A stretch of DNA of 47,951 nucleotides from Gryganskiella cystojenkinii (lineage: Eukaryota; Mortierellomycota; Mortierellomycetes; Mortierellales; Mortierellaceae), in contig JAAAIG010000109.1 in the NCBI GenBank assembly GCA_015852425.1, forward strand, positions 1 through 47,951. Reading direction: 5' to 3'. The notes under the pieces were generated by a model. It worked only from the letters and a program-made list of their open reading frames with translations. It was not told the origin of the DNA and ran no database searches. The translations under genes and the position numbers were made by a program. Shown in pieces: positions 9,611 through 22,800 of this stretch. Position 1 is the stretch's first letter. Every line of letters begins with the position of its first letter.

Positions 9611-12600
9611 CTAAATCTGAATGCAATGACTGGCCGGGAACCACCCTGTTGCCTCCTTTCCGACTTTTTTTCCAAAATACCAACCATCATCATTCAATCC
9701 AAAGACAACAATACTCTCTCCTGCCTCAAAACTCAACTGTCGACCTTCCACAGATTGATACGGGTAAATGGCCGTGCACTCAAATAGGGCCTGAGCAATA
9801 CCAATCTCGTCCATGTCCATCCCATCATCCAGCGCCGGTGGCTTGGTCTGGATCTCTTCATCGTTGTACTGGTGGTGGCGGGAGGAGCTACCACCGTATC
9901 CAGTCGAAGACGCGTACGAGGCCGAGGATAGGGGTCGATCCGTCCCTCCAAAGACATTCCGACTACTATAAAAATCATCCGATAGTGACGAACTCGATCC
10001 GTTGTCATGGAAAATTGACTCGGGCATCTCGAACGGGTTCTCATCCTGACCAGGATAGTACCGAGATTGAATGGGGCTTTGAAGCAGAGGCGATCCAACT
10101 CTTGAAGAACCTTCCTCGTCGCCGTCCAACAAGGGTCTTCCACCGAGCGAGGTGGATTTGTTGTGTTGAAGTCCAGCCGAAGAAGACACACTAGAGGAAC
10201 TACTGGCGCGTCCAAGGCTGAACGATTTGCTCTGCTGACGTCTCCGAGCCGTCTCGCGTATGTTGACAAAGGACAAGTCTGCAAGAGAGGAGGGAAATGT
10301 AGGTAATGGGCATTAGTATTTTTATACATTCCAGTCAATCGTGTAATCAAACGAGTCATATACGTACCATGGTCAGACGAAACGTTCCTGATAAGAGAGA
10401 TCTTGGACATGCGCTCAATCGGTCCATCAGGTCGCTGCATGGCCTCGATGTAGTCCTCGGTTATGTTCATATTTCCGAGATATTCGATCAGAGCCTGTTC
10501 TTTGTCCGACGACGCTGAGGCGGCCGCTGCATCCAAATGTTCGACATAGAACGAATGTACCTTGGTCTTGACTTGCGCGTAAAAGAACATTTGCACCTTG
10601 CTGAATTCCATGACAATAATGTCAAAGTACTGAGTCGTCAGTCCCAAGAACTTTGGAAGCTCCTCCACCAGTTGTTCGTTAATGGCCGTGTACGCGTTCG
10701 CAGAGTCGAGCATGTTCTTGTCCGCCTGAAGAAGTTCATATAATGTAAATGGCTTGTTAGAGATTGATTCAAGACAAACCTCTACTCTGCAGGAGCAGCA
10801 GTCCATTTGTTCTTACCGTGTCTCCACGCTCTTTCATGCCACGGACACTGTCATAGTCTAATAGTTTTTTCTCGCGTTTCTTCATGACCTGGAGCGGACC
10901 CGAGAACAGTCTCAGGTAATGCTCGATACTCTTGTACACGGTCTTCTTCAAGCGACTCTCCAGTTCACGACCATTCGTCTTTGAGAACTGAGCCAAACTC
11001 TTGTGGTACTCCTGAACCAAAATAAATGACTTGTTTTCGTCGTTTCTGTGGAGCGGTACCATTCCATAGATCTCCATCAACGTCAACGCGAACGCCTCTT
11101 GGGTATCAAAATATTCTATTGATGAAGAAAGGAAAGGGTTAGAACTTGAATGCAAAAATAGAGACTCTGCACATGACCGCTGACATCCCATGCGATCGAT
11201 GCTAGGTCATACGTTTGATGGAGATTAGCCAGGCTTGGATATATTTCGCAAACTCTCGGACCAGGCGCTGTTGAAGGTTGAACTTTTCCAGGAGCGCCTC
11301 AAACAAGATATCGACTGTGACATCTGAGCCACCGACAGCCTGTCGCAGCTGCTGTGTCGTTCTAGCAAACTTTTTGTTGAATCCGTGGCTATTAAATAGT
11401 AGGGAGAAAATATAGCATAGAGAATTAGTCGACTTTACAATGGCATCATTCTCTTTTTAACTCTAGGTCTACGCTCTTGATGCATGTACGTACACAATCT
11501 ATAAGAGAGATGAGGTGAAAAAGGCAGCAATTGAAATATTAGATGTCCAGTAAAAGATAAGCGAGCGCATGCTTGACAGACAAGTGTTCCTTCACGTACA
11601 TCAGAATCATTCTTCTTTTTGCTTCCGACAATCTTCTCCACAATGTCTTTGCGCTTCTTGATCTCGTTAATCTCCTCCGCGACCAGTAGCATGTCCTTTT
11701 GGACCTCTACCAGATTTTCGTAATCCGAGTGATTGGAAGGCGTCAACGCATGGATTTGCTAGCAAGTCAAACAGGCATAATGGAGGTTAGACATGAATTG
11801 GAGAGTGCCATTGACGTGTATCGATATCACGCGCTGTATCGACTTACATTAATTAAAAGCGGGTATTTCAAAACTCTTTGCACAGGCTTGATCAACAAAC
11901 TAGCCAAATCCCATCCAGTTGTTTTTCCCTTGCATTTCTCAGTGCATGCGTCAAAGAAGGGCTTGAGATCCTTTCGATTGTCCAGGTCCTGCAGATGCTG
12001 GGCGGAAGCCTCCTGCCTCTTGCAGTATTCGGAGTAGATACGTCGAATGCGTGACATCTACGTGTGTGATGGGAGACCCTGTTAGTCTGAGCGGAGCACA
12101 AAGTTTCATTTGTCCTTGAAACCCTTCCAGATGTTCACAGTAGCCTGTTTACCATTTGAAGGAAAACCTCTCCAACAAAGGTGCCTGCGTCGCTGTATTC
12201 ACTCTCGCTCTCGACACCTCCGCAGGCCGGTGTAAGCAACGCGATAAAGTCCAGGGTCAGTGCAATCACGTCTGTTAGATTCATAAATATGATCTTTTCG
12301 TCCGCTGCAGTGAACAGTCCCGAAGATTCCATGTCTGTGACATACACCTCGTGCAGCAGCAACATGTCCTTTGAGTAACTGATTTCGGTCTCGAGCAATT
12401 CTTGGATAACACGTCTTCTCTTGTCCAGATGATGCTTCCTTTCCTTCTCCTCAGGTGAGTCCTCGACCGTAAGCGCCGCACTGTTGGATCGAGAAGGCAG
12501 TTTAGGTGGTCCTCCTGAGAGAGGCGGAGAAACCGGTCGTGGTGCTGCCCGTTGTGGAGGTGGTGGTGCGATCTTGGCAGCAATCAACGCTCCTGCAGCT

Positions 12601-13823
12601 CTACCAACGCTTGATGTCGATCCTGGGTTTGGAGTAGGACGTCCAAGGGTATTGTTCAATTGCTGGAAGACAGGATTCTGTTGAAGATTGGAGGATGATC
12701 GTGCTGGCATTGGCGGTGCAGGTGATGTGGCGCTGGCCTCATCCTCGTCACTGCCCATGAACGGGTTTCTCTCATCGTCGTCTTCTTGTTCTGGCGATGC
12801 AGCCCGCGGTGGTGTCTTTGGTGGGGTCGGTGTCCTTGCAGTGACGTTGGGCTTTATTGCGGGAGGTCTAGGTGGTTGCTTTAAAGTACCAGACAAAATT
12901 CGACTGGACGAAGGAGATGGTGAACCGGCCGAGACAGGTGCTGGCGGTTGAGGAGTAGGAAACCGGTTGATGCTTCCGACAGATCGAGAGGAATCCATTG
13001 ACATGCGCGGTACTTGTGGGGGCGCTGGAGAAGACGAGGATGAGTGAAGTGGGGAGGGCTTTGGACCATTGGTTGTGAAGTTGGGCTTTGGGCGCGGCGT
13101 ATCCTAATGTTCAAAACAAGCGGGAATATATTTTTAGCGCGATCTCCAACACACAAAGCAAGCCTTCTAATCCAGACAGACTCTGTGAACAACGAGGGTC
13201 TTTTTCGTTCATACAGGCTTTGGAAGAGATATACTTGAGAGAGATGCCTGCGATTGGAAGCGCGCTCGGAGGTTTCCAAAGTCTGGTTGGGTTTTGTCGA
13301 TCCCATCGCGTGATGATGCGGCTGCAGATTCTTCCTCGTCAGGGACTGTGTCCTCTCTCAGGGGTGGCGCAGGAGACGAGACTGAGCGTGGTCGATTGCC
13401 GTTGGTCAAAGAGGGGACACCCAACAAAGCTGAGGAGTTGGCATTGGTCTGCAGCGAAGTTCGACTGCCGGCAGTGTTTCTGTTGTTGCTGTAAATGCCC
13501 CCAGTGTCTGCAACTCCCCCGACCCTTGATCCTGTTCCTGGCGAGTTGGTGTTGCCACCAAAGAGCGGACTGGCGTTCTGTTGACGCTCAAAAGTCTTTT
13601 TCAGGTCCCCGAAGGAACTCGAGGTTGGTGCGCCATTGTCTGTGACAGTGATACCGGTCCGTTGAAAGGCTGCCGAGGAAGAGGACGCAGGGGAGGGATC
13701 GACTGCTGTTGTCGTTGACGCAGCAGAGAGTGCCGAGGGTTTGGGACGAATGGGAGGCGGCGCTCTCTTCTCGGCACCCCCGCTCTTACTCCTGGAGAGA
13801 TTAGTTGCGTTAGACGGGTACAT
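9611..13823 (-). CDS. Rho-family guanine nucleotide exchange factor with DH, BAR and SH3 domains (Tuba/DNMBP-like)
   Basis: Predicted exons are 13823-13215, 13103-12153, 12057-11848, 11758-11600, 11498-11494, 11388-11213, 11115-10817, 10725-10368 and 10278-9611 (1144 residues). The first ~425 residues are Pro/Ser-rich and probably disordered. The DH domain follows at about 428-640; its conserved last helix is LIKPVQRVLKYPLLIN. A BAR-like coiled region with HGFNKKF spans about 650-870. A linker leads to a C-terminal SH3 at about 1083-1144, with ALFECTAIYPYQ, DDGWYFGKK and GWFPASH. The DH-BAR-SH3 order is that of animal Tuba/DNMBP, a Cdc42 exchange factor; S. pombe Gef3-type proteins also pair DH with a BAR-like region. 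It probably activates Rho or Cdc42 at curved membranes during polarised growth. The 5-nt exon is needed to keep frame between the DH and BAR parts. Confidence 0.85.
11494..11498 (-). other. Predicted 5-nt microexon of the RhoGEF gene
   Basis: On the minus strand the DH exon ends in phase 0 before GTACGT at 11599. The BAR exon begins CCACGG at 11388 and is readable only with two extra phase bases before its first C. ATTGT is flanked by a CTTATAG acceptor and a GTACGT donor. Including it gives Asp-Ile-Val-His-Gly-Phe-Asn in frame. Confidence 0.6.
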
Positions 13824-15321
13824 GTATTAATGAAGAAGACCGTGAAGATGAAGACGAAGAAGAGGTGAGAGAATGAACAGAAGAAGGAAAACGAGCTGAT
13901 GAGAGTGGAGTAATGAAGACGGGAAAAGGAATACAGCCAAAGAATGTTGCAAAAAGCCAATGGGCAATGCGACAAAAAAGGAGAGAAAGAGGAGCTGAGG
14001 GATGGGCTCACTGTTCAGTGCCCAAGGAAAAGGGCGAGACTGTCAACGCGTGGAAAAAAAAGGTCGACACGACGACACTGCGGCGAGAATATCTGTGTCC
14101 CACACCCCTGTCCCTCTCTTTCTTTCTTTTTTTTTTCTGGTGGCGCAAATCATTGACGAGTACAGTAGATGTTTGTCTTAGTGGTAAGTTCGATGAAAGG
14201 GAGAGCGAAGGGTGCGTCCAGGTGTTGGCGCATGGATGACTCTCTCGTTCCTGATATGCAATCTTGAACCATCCTTTGCAATGGTCCTCGTCCTGCCCTT
14301 TGTGTGACGCGAGGGAAAGCGAGGCGCATCTCGAGCCGCCATTCCAGCTTAAATATCTACTCCTGGACAATTTTTCTCTATCGAATATGATACTCTCTCG
14401 ACTTTGTGCAGTCTTGCGAGCAAGTCCTCGACTCCGAGACTCTGGAATTCGCAGACTCAATCGACGCGAAACAGCACATAGCGGTCCAAGAAGACATCCT
14501 GGTCATGTTGTCGACCACACTACAAACGTCTTGTCCTCGTTTCCAACAAACTCCTTCTCTACAGACATAACATTCTTCGAACCCACACATAAGGATTTCC
14601 TCCCCATCTCTGTCCTTTGTGTTCAAAATGATGAATATTCGAGCCATGAAGTTCTTGAGATCTTTCTCGACCCGGGCAACGTGGACATGTCCAAAAACTC
14701 TTTTCAAGACCTCGTGATGGAACAAGGCCCGGTACAGATGGGCCTCCACCAAGCTCGTGTCGTTCCTCCAGAATTTCCCAAACCTACGAGGACTCTGTTA
14801 CCAAGCGGAATCGTCATGCCGGACCTGTTCATGTTTAAAGAATAGGATATCGAGACCCCAATCTGAAACCGTGGTCTTGTCAAGATCTGGGGGACTTAAG
14901 ATCAATATCGCGCGTGTGGCGCACGAATGGTGCCCCCAAACGATACTGGTTCTTGAGGGGAATATTTTACAGCTGGATCGAACGGGTATGGACGCGAGAT
15001 TTCTTTCTACGAAGAGTTTAAAGAGGCTTTTTCCAACTTACTATGAAATCACAAAGCAACTAAACGCAATGCCCAAACTCGACTAGAGTCGAGTCCAGTT
15101 CACATTTTAAATAAAGAAAATAAAAAGATAAAGAGTACAAAAACATAGCATAGCGAACGTTGAGATAGTGTGCAAAATGACGCCAGGTCAGGCTAATTTA
15201 TTTATTGTAAGGGGGGGTGAGTGCTTGGGGGTTGCAAAGAATGAGAATTATTCAACTCTTTGCCTGTATCATAAGTCGAGAAAAAAAAGTGAAAAAGAAA
15301 AGAAACGGAAGATGTACACGT
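13824..15321. other. Intergenic region between the RhoGEF and NDUFS7 genes
   Basis: The first few hundred bases probably hold the RhoGEF promoter and 5' UTR (minus strand). They carry A/G-rich runs and a T10 run near 14128. The middle holds overlapping open frames described separately as possible gene debris. The last 230 bp before 15322 are AT-rich and probably belong to the NDUFS7 3' UTR. Confidence 0.5.
14388..15086 (+). pseudogene. Possible decayed or unresolved gene, unidentified
   Basis: I do not recognise a family. Three plus-strand frames carry protein-like stretches one after another. One frame (about 14398-14565) gives a segment with VLDSETLEFADSIDAKQ. A second (14388-14845) gives EYSSHEVLEIFLDPGNVDM and VVPPEFPKPTRTLLPSGI. 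The third (14757-15086) gives KINIARVAHEWCPQTILVL. No clear GT-AG introns join them in frame. This is compatible with a frameshifted relic, but also with chance frames in GC-balanced DNA. Confidence 0.25.
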
Positions 15322-16734
<1,413 letters not shown>

Positions 16735-17217
16735 TGTGAATGTGAGTATGTGGATGGAGAGTGGAGAGAAGAGTGACAAAGATAGGACAAGGGCGAGTGG
16801 AGCGCTGATCTGATGTGAATTTAGATGTTCGGTCCTTTTTTTTTGGCCTTGCCTGAATCACCGCCGGACGATCCGCGCTTCGGACATCCGAGAGGTCGAA
16901 AATCAGAAGACCAAATTACGTCACCGTATTCCATCACTGCATGCATTAGATCACCAAGTGAGATACAATATCCTCCGATATTCCACGCACGTAAAAAATA
17001 TCCCACATCGCCTCAGATATTTTACACATAAAAAAATATTATTTTATTTACACACAAAAAATATCTCATCTCACCTTAGATATTTTACACGCATAAAAAA
17101 ATATCTCATCTCACATCAGATATTTTTTAGCACCAATGAAGGCATGCATTCGTTGCACAACCTGTTGGATCCCCATTCATTCCCCATTCTATCAACGTTC
17201 TGTCAACCTGAACAGTA
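16735..17217. promoter_or_regulatory. Divergent promoter region between NDUFS7 and the CCCH zinc-finger gene
   Basis: 483 bp separate the two start codons. The half next to the zinc-finger gene is AT-rich and holds a cluster of short imperfect repeats (16968-17130). The half next to NDUFS7 has an A/G-rich stretch typical of 5' UTRs in this window. A promoter role is inferred from position. Confidence 0.55.
16968..17130. repeat. Imperfect tandem repeat cluster with dyad ATATCT/AGATAT cores
   Basis: Units starting near 16968, 16998, 17061 and 17101 share an A-run, ATATCYCA, a short TCAC-like spacer, AGATATTTT and an ACACRYA spacer. The last two copies match over ATATCTCATCTCAC. Each unit has an inverted ATATCT...AGATAT arrangement. 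Spacing is uneven (30, 63 and 40 bp). The repeat sits wholly in the divergent promoter region. Confidence 0.7.
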
Positions 17218-18934
17218 ATGCCGACCAAGGGGAGGCGAAAGAGGGCTCCGGCGGCGAGCAACACCTCGTCGTCTATAGATAGTACCGCTGGGAAGAACAA
17301 AGAGGGAGCACAGGCCAAAGAGAATGGACCCCCACCGCTCGACGCCGAAGGAAGAGAGATATGCTTCCTGTTCATGAAATATGGCAAATGTCGATATGGC
17401 AACAAGTGCAAAAAGAGCCATAACCCACCGGATCCAAGTAAGCTTTGAAAGCAACAACGATATGTTTTTTGCTGCAGCGCTTGCAACTGGTTTTATTAAC
17501 TCCCCTTTGGGACCTAATCTCTTTTGTTAGGGGCCTATATCCAAAATATGACCACTGTGACCCTGGAGCAGGAAAAACAACAGCAACAACAACAACCATT
17601 TACATCCAGCAGACCAAAGCTGGCATTCTCGATCTCAATGACACCTTATCCGAGACCACCAACGATGCCTTCACCCTCTTCAGCAACAGCATCCGGGACA
17701 GCATGGACAGAGTCACCTGGAAGACTTGTTCCTGAACTGCGACCCAAGCCTGTACGAGTGCCTCATTCAAATCAAACTGCGCCGTCTACCGCCGCTACAT
17801 CCGCAGCACCAGTACCAACACACACACCTGCATCCAACGACAGAATGGACATATCACCGTCAGAGCTCCCCACTCAGCCATCTATAGATCAATCAACCGC
17901 AACAAACACTTCTTCCAAGAAAACGATACCCAATTCATCCTCAAATGCCCCAACAGCCGAGAATACGCGACCCGAGATCAAGAAGAAGAAGGTCAAACTA
18001 AAGAAACCAGCAAAAGCGCCATCAAAATGTCTCTTGGCACTCTTGTTCCGAACCGTGATCTCGCCTGAGCAGTTGAAGCAGTTCCGGGAACAACGACAAA
18101 TAGCAGCGATTGTCCACAATGATTCTAGGATAAACTCTAAAACAGGATATTCCAAGGTGAGCGAGAAATCGAATAGTCATCCTTCAAAAAGACAAAAGCT
18201 CTCCCATGGTCGACCATCGTCCTCTTCGTCGTATGCGAGTAACAGTGCGACAATCAGTGGCGAAAAGATTGAACAGTGGTACATCACCAACAAGGCACGG
18301 TTAGAGTCAGCATCGCGACGGCTTATGATTCAAACAAAACCTACGACAGCTCGGCAGAAATCTCAGCTAAAGACGATGAGGAAACATCACTGGGAGTGCA
18401 AAACACAAGTGGCGCAGCTCTTGGAGAGAAATCAGCCAACATCGTTTGCGCTGAAAGTTGCAAGGGAGAGGATTGATTGGCTTAAGTTCCAACCCTACCT
18501 TGCTTTGATGTTACAAGCGGTAAGTTGGAGACGGACTCTTGTTTTCAAGTTCTATACGTCATAAAACCGATACCCAGATATCTTCCAATACTCACACTCT
18601 TTTTTTTTCTACTTTTTAGGCGTTTGAGATGGACATTGATGACCGACACCTTCCCGTTCTCGCTGGCACACTCTGCGCACAACTGGAAAGGAACAACCTC
18701 TCGGGGTCAGAATGCGAGAGTCTCTTGACGTCTTGGGGACTCTCTTCGATCAATGCTCGACGGTTCACAAGTCATCTCTGGGAAGTCATGGTGGCTGCAG
18801 CTGGGGATGCCAATGTATATATTGATGAAAACCGCCGTGGAGTAGGGTTCCAAGTTCGCCAAATGGAGACAGAACAGGAATACCAAGATCTGAAAGATAG
18901 ACTTGCCACTTTAACCAATAAACCCGAGTCATGA
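17218..18934 (+). CDS. CCCH-type zinc-finger protein, function unknown
   Basis: Exons 17218-17437, 17531-18519 and 18620-18934 give 507 residues. One CCCH finger is visible at C49-x8-C58-x5-C64-x3-H68 (ICFLFMKYGKCRYGNKCKKSH). Such fingers usually bind RNA. After it comes a Gln/Pro/Ser/Thr-rich, probably disordered stretch, then a Lys-rich patch (about residues 218-232). A more ordered region follows, with LLALLFRTVISPEQLKQF and EQWYITNKARLESASRRL. The last exon is helical (MDIDDRHLPVLAGTLCAQLE) and may be a small conserved C-terminal domain. I do not recognise the full-length family. The first junction restores an Arg codon (A + GG). The gene ends 69 bp from the pirin stop codon on the other strand. 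Confidence 0.75.
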
Positions 18935-19003
18935 AAAACAACACAAGAGAATGTTTAATCTGGAGATGGAGATGGTTCTTGCCTAAATATGCACAGGATT
19001 TTT

Positions 19004-19873
19004 TTAGGCAATGGTCGACTTCCAGTTCTTGGCACGCTCGAACCCATGTTTGCCGGATTGGAAATCATCAAAGGTTTCATAGATCTCTGCCTGAGAGTTC
19101 ATGACGAATGGACCGTGCTGGATAATCGGCTCCTTCAAGGGTCGACCTGCAATCAGTACAAAATGGGCCTCCTCGCCCTTGGTCGAGATCTTGACCGTTT
19201 CCGTGCCATCTTCCGAAAGGGTCAAAGTATGATGAGCCTTGCCCTCGAATTCATTGTCGCCCACATAGATGGTTCCTTTGAGCGTGTACAAAAACCCGGT
19301 GTAGACGGCTGGGATAGTCTGGATTACAGTCTTGTTTGGCGCCATCTTGATATCCAGATACATGGTCGGAGTTCGGGTATAGACCTGAGAAGAAATACCG
19401 TGGGATTCTCCAGCAATGACCTTGATCTCGACACCGTCCTCAGGCCGCGCACGCTTGATCTCTTGATCCTTGAGCTCCTGGTACTGAGGCTCGCACATCT
19501 TGTGTTCTTTGGGCAAGTTGACCCAGAGTTGAAGACCGTGTGCTCGAGTGTTGGTCTTGACCGGCATCTCGGCGTGCATGATTCCCTTGCCGGCTGTCAT
19601 CCATTGCAAGTCGCCGGGTCCGATGGTGCCTTTGTGGCCAGCGAAATCCTCGTGTTGGAACTGACCCTCGAGCATGTATGTGACGGTCTCGAAGCCTCGG
19701 TGGGGGTGATCGGGGAACCCACCTTGATTATCGACGTTGAATTCGTCCAGCAACAGAAACGGGTCGTGGTTGCGGAGTTCGGGACGACCGATCGAACGAC
19801 GGACGCGAGCGCCGACACCCTCGGACTGCTCCATGGAAAGAACGGCTTGGGTGATGGATCGTGAGGGACTCAT
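19004..19873 (-). CDS. Pirin family protein (bicupin)
   Basis: A single exon of 289 residues. PDHPHRGFETVTYMLEG carries H56 and H58, and GKGIMHAEMP carries H100 and E102. These match the four iron ligands of human pirin (H56, H58, H101, E103). The C-terminal cupin follows with YVGDNEFEGKAHHTLTL. Pirins are nuclear or cytosolic iron proteins. Some are transcription cofactors and others have quercetin 2,3-dioxygenase activity; which applies here cannot be told. The ATG at 19873 was chosen because the open frame upstream of it has only a GTG at 19951. The absence of introns is notable among these intron-rich neighbours. Confidence 0.95.
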   Translation of the reverse strand: MSPSRSITQAVLSMEQSEGVGARVRRSIGRPELRNHDPFLLLDEFNVDNQGGFPDHPHRGFETVTYMLEGQFQHEDFAGHKGTIGPGDLQWMTAGKGIMHAEMPVKTNTRAHGLQLWVNLPKEHKMCEPQYQELKDQEIKRARPEDGVEIKVIAGESHGISSQVYTRTPTMYLDIKMAPNKTVIQTIPAVYTGFLYTLKGTIYVGDNEFEGKAHHTLTLSEDGTETVKISTKGEEAHFVLIAGRPLKEPIIQHGPFVMNSQAEIYETFDDFQSGKHGFERAKNWKSTIA

Positions 19874-22800
19874 GATGTTTTCAAAGTGTCGTGCTTGGTT
19901 GACAAAAAATATAATAAAAATATAATAAAAAGTAAGCGTGGGAAGGAACACTGGTGAGAAGAGAATGATTGCAAGGATTCCAAAGAGATGAAAAGAGAGG
20001 GAGAAAAAAAAAAGGTGTGTAAAAATTTGTTTGAAGGAAAAGAAGGGTCCAAGCAGAAACCCTCTCTTGGTAACGTCTAAGCCCCGTCCCTCATTGGTGG
20101 CAGTTTTTTTTTATTTTTTTAAATCTGATTTCTGTTGATGGAGCGACCAACCAACCAATATATAGAATAGAAGCAGGAGCATGAAAGGATGGTAAAATGG
20201 TCATCACTCACTTTTCTTCATCTTGTTTCCTAGTAGAAAGTCTTGCTTACTTTAGATGATCTTGTACAGTCCGCATAGATCCGTTTGGCTCGCTTGTGAT
20301 TGGCCGTTCAATTCTTTAGAGGGAAACTACAGACGCGTCTGAGAGTCATTCGTTCTTTTCCGAACTTTTCGTCGGCAAGGCGCGTGAAGGGAAACGTAGG
20401 CGTGTCGGATCACAAACAATGAAGCGTGACAGAGAACACAAATGAACGGATTGTGGTCAGCACATGAAAGACTGAAGAACCAGAAAAAAAGGGCGCGCTT
20501 CCGTCATTGGCGGCCATCAAAAAGTCTCCCCAGTAAGAGGTTTTTGTGTAAAACAAAAGAAACTCGATCGGCTTTTTGGTAATCAAGTAAAAGGATTGAA
20601 TGGGGCTCATCCCCCCTTTTTTTTATATTTCCAACAGCTTAGTCCCAACCCCGCCATAACGTTGAAAACTCTCTCTCTCTCTTCCTCTCGGCCGATAGAG
20701 TTAATGCCGCTTGCATTTGTGACAAAAAAACAAAGCCGAGAGCCGCTCCGCATGCAGTTCATTTCCCCCAGCCTCCCTTATTTGCAACGCTTGTCAAACA
20801 AAAAACCGAACTGCTGACTGAACCGACAGTTGGGCGAAATGCGATCTACCCATTCCTCCCTTCTGTCCACAAGTGACCTTGTCAGCTGCCCAACGGAGGA
20901 AAACAATCGTCAAACACAGTAACAAGTAGATTATCAATCCTCCTCTCCTTCAAACGCAATGGCTTTTCAGGTCGAGAACTCACATCTGTCACATCTTGTG
21001 TTTCAAAGAGTACCGAATGACCTCTACAGATGGATCCCCTGTGGCTCTCGCTAATTGTCTGGGATGTATTCACTCAAAACGCCCAGCTTGCTCCTTTTCC
21101 ATGCCTTCATCTCTCATACAAGCAGTAACTATTAAATGGCGTAAAACAGGGGACTAGACTGGGTGATCAAAGAATCCACTTCTCTGGCCGAGAAAAGAGC
21201 TTGTTTATTCCTTTGGATACGACTACTCCTCCCCTGTTCAGGTCCCTCCCGCGTCAGCCTTTTCCCCTTTTCTATCCCAAAATGCACACCAAAAAAAAAT
21301 CAGAACAAAAATGATGGAAGAAGGCGGCAGTGACAAGATCTTGTTTGAATTCGCAGTCGAGTTGGACAGAGCCAGCAAAACGAAACAACGGTGAGCGTTT
21401 TTTTTTTGACCAAAATAAAAGCTCTCGCTCTTGGTTCGTCCATTCCCACCTTTTTCTGCCCATGAACCACCTCCCACCCCCCGTGGACCTCAATCAAAAT
21501 TTTACGCGCCAAAACAAACGGATGCATAGCTGATTCGGTTGGGAAGCGAGCATTGGTTGCTGCTGTGGTTTATGAAAAAAAAATATAGATGATGTTGCTG
21601 CGCGTCTTTGTTGATGTAGTTGTTCAGCTTCGGAATTGAAAGATTGAGTGAGGTGTGCTTTTTTCAAAACAACATCTGATGTGACCTTTTGCCTATCGAC
21701 ATTTGATGCGTGAGCACCATGAGCATTGAGCGCCCGTTCGATTTTATTCTCTCCCTCCTGTTATTTTTTATTCGTTCGCTAGAGACTTTTTATTTCATAT
21801 CTTTGATCAAGAAAACATAGTTTCTGAAAGATGTCGTTTTTGATTTCTCATTGTCCGATGGAGATACATCTCCAATCTTTCGGAGCAAAGGGAGTTCTCT
21901 TTTCCATGAACCCGTTCATTTGAACTACTCTCTTCCCGATGTGCAGGACAGGGGAGCAAGCTGGTCCAAAGGATGCACACGCTGTTCATTTCCAGATTTT
22001 TTTTTGGGATGAACAGGATCAAATAAGGAATGAACACAGAAAGCAAAGCGCGGGAGATGGAGGTCAATCTACTGTCGGATCAGACAATTGGATGAAAAAA
22101 GCCCTGGGTTTTTTTTGGGCTGGCGAGCTCCAAATGTCAACGTTTTCCATGCTCAGATGCCAAAAGTGAAGTGGTTGAAATTGGACTAAAAGATTGGGAT
22201 TGCATGCCGCATGTTTTTGTTGTTTGAATGAATGCGTCTTTGCTTACTTGCAGTCGTTGATCCCATGATAAGAGAAAAAATGGCTAATGACGATTTGCTG
22301 ACAAGTCAAGGGCAAGGAGGTAAACAATGCAAAGCCAAACAATAACGGTCAGAAGTTCGAAATGTTTTTTTTTGTTTGAGTTTCTTCATCGATTTCGCCT
22401 GACATGATGGTTCACGATGGTTGTCTTGACGGGTTTTGAAAACTCGATGTTCTCGAAACTTGAGATTAATTGTTGAGTTGTCACCATGGGTTGAGACAAG
22501 CCAATCGTGATTCAGCATGCTAACGCTGCAATTGCGGTTGTAAATTGGTCCCAAAGAAACTGTTACTGTTTTGCCTCCAAAACGCGAAAGCCTTTTCTCC
22601 TGGTCCCCCCCACCATCGGCAATGGTCCCTCCCTTCTCTCCTCAACTTTTCCTTGCCCCCCTGATTCAGGTCAATAAAAAAGGAACAAAAAAAAAGAGAG
22701 AGTGCTGAGAGAAAGAGAGAGAGAGAGACATGAGTGTTGTGCTCTCGTCCAACGGCCCTCAAAATACTCTTTCTACGACACTCTCATTATTGCTTTGTTC

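Noticed and set aside
19874..19951. 26-residue N-terminal extension of pirin
   Set aside because: The open frame has no ATG there (only GTG), and known pirins begin at the position equivalent to 19873.
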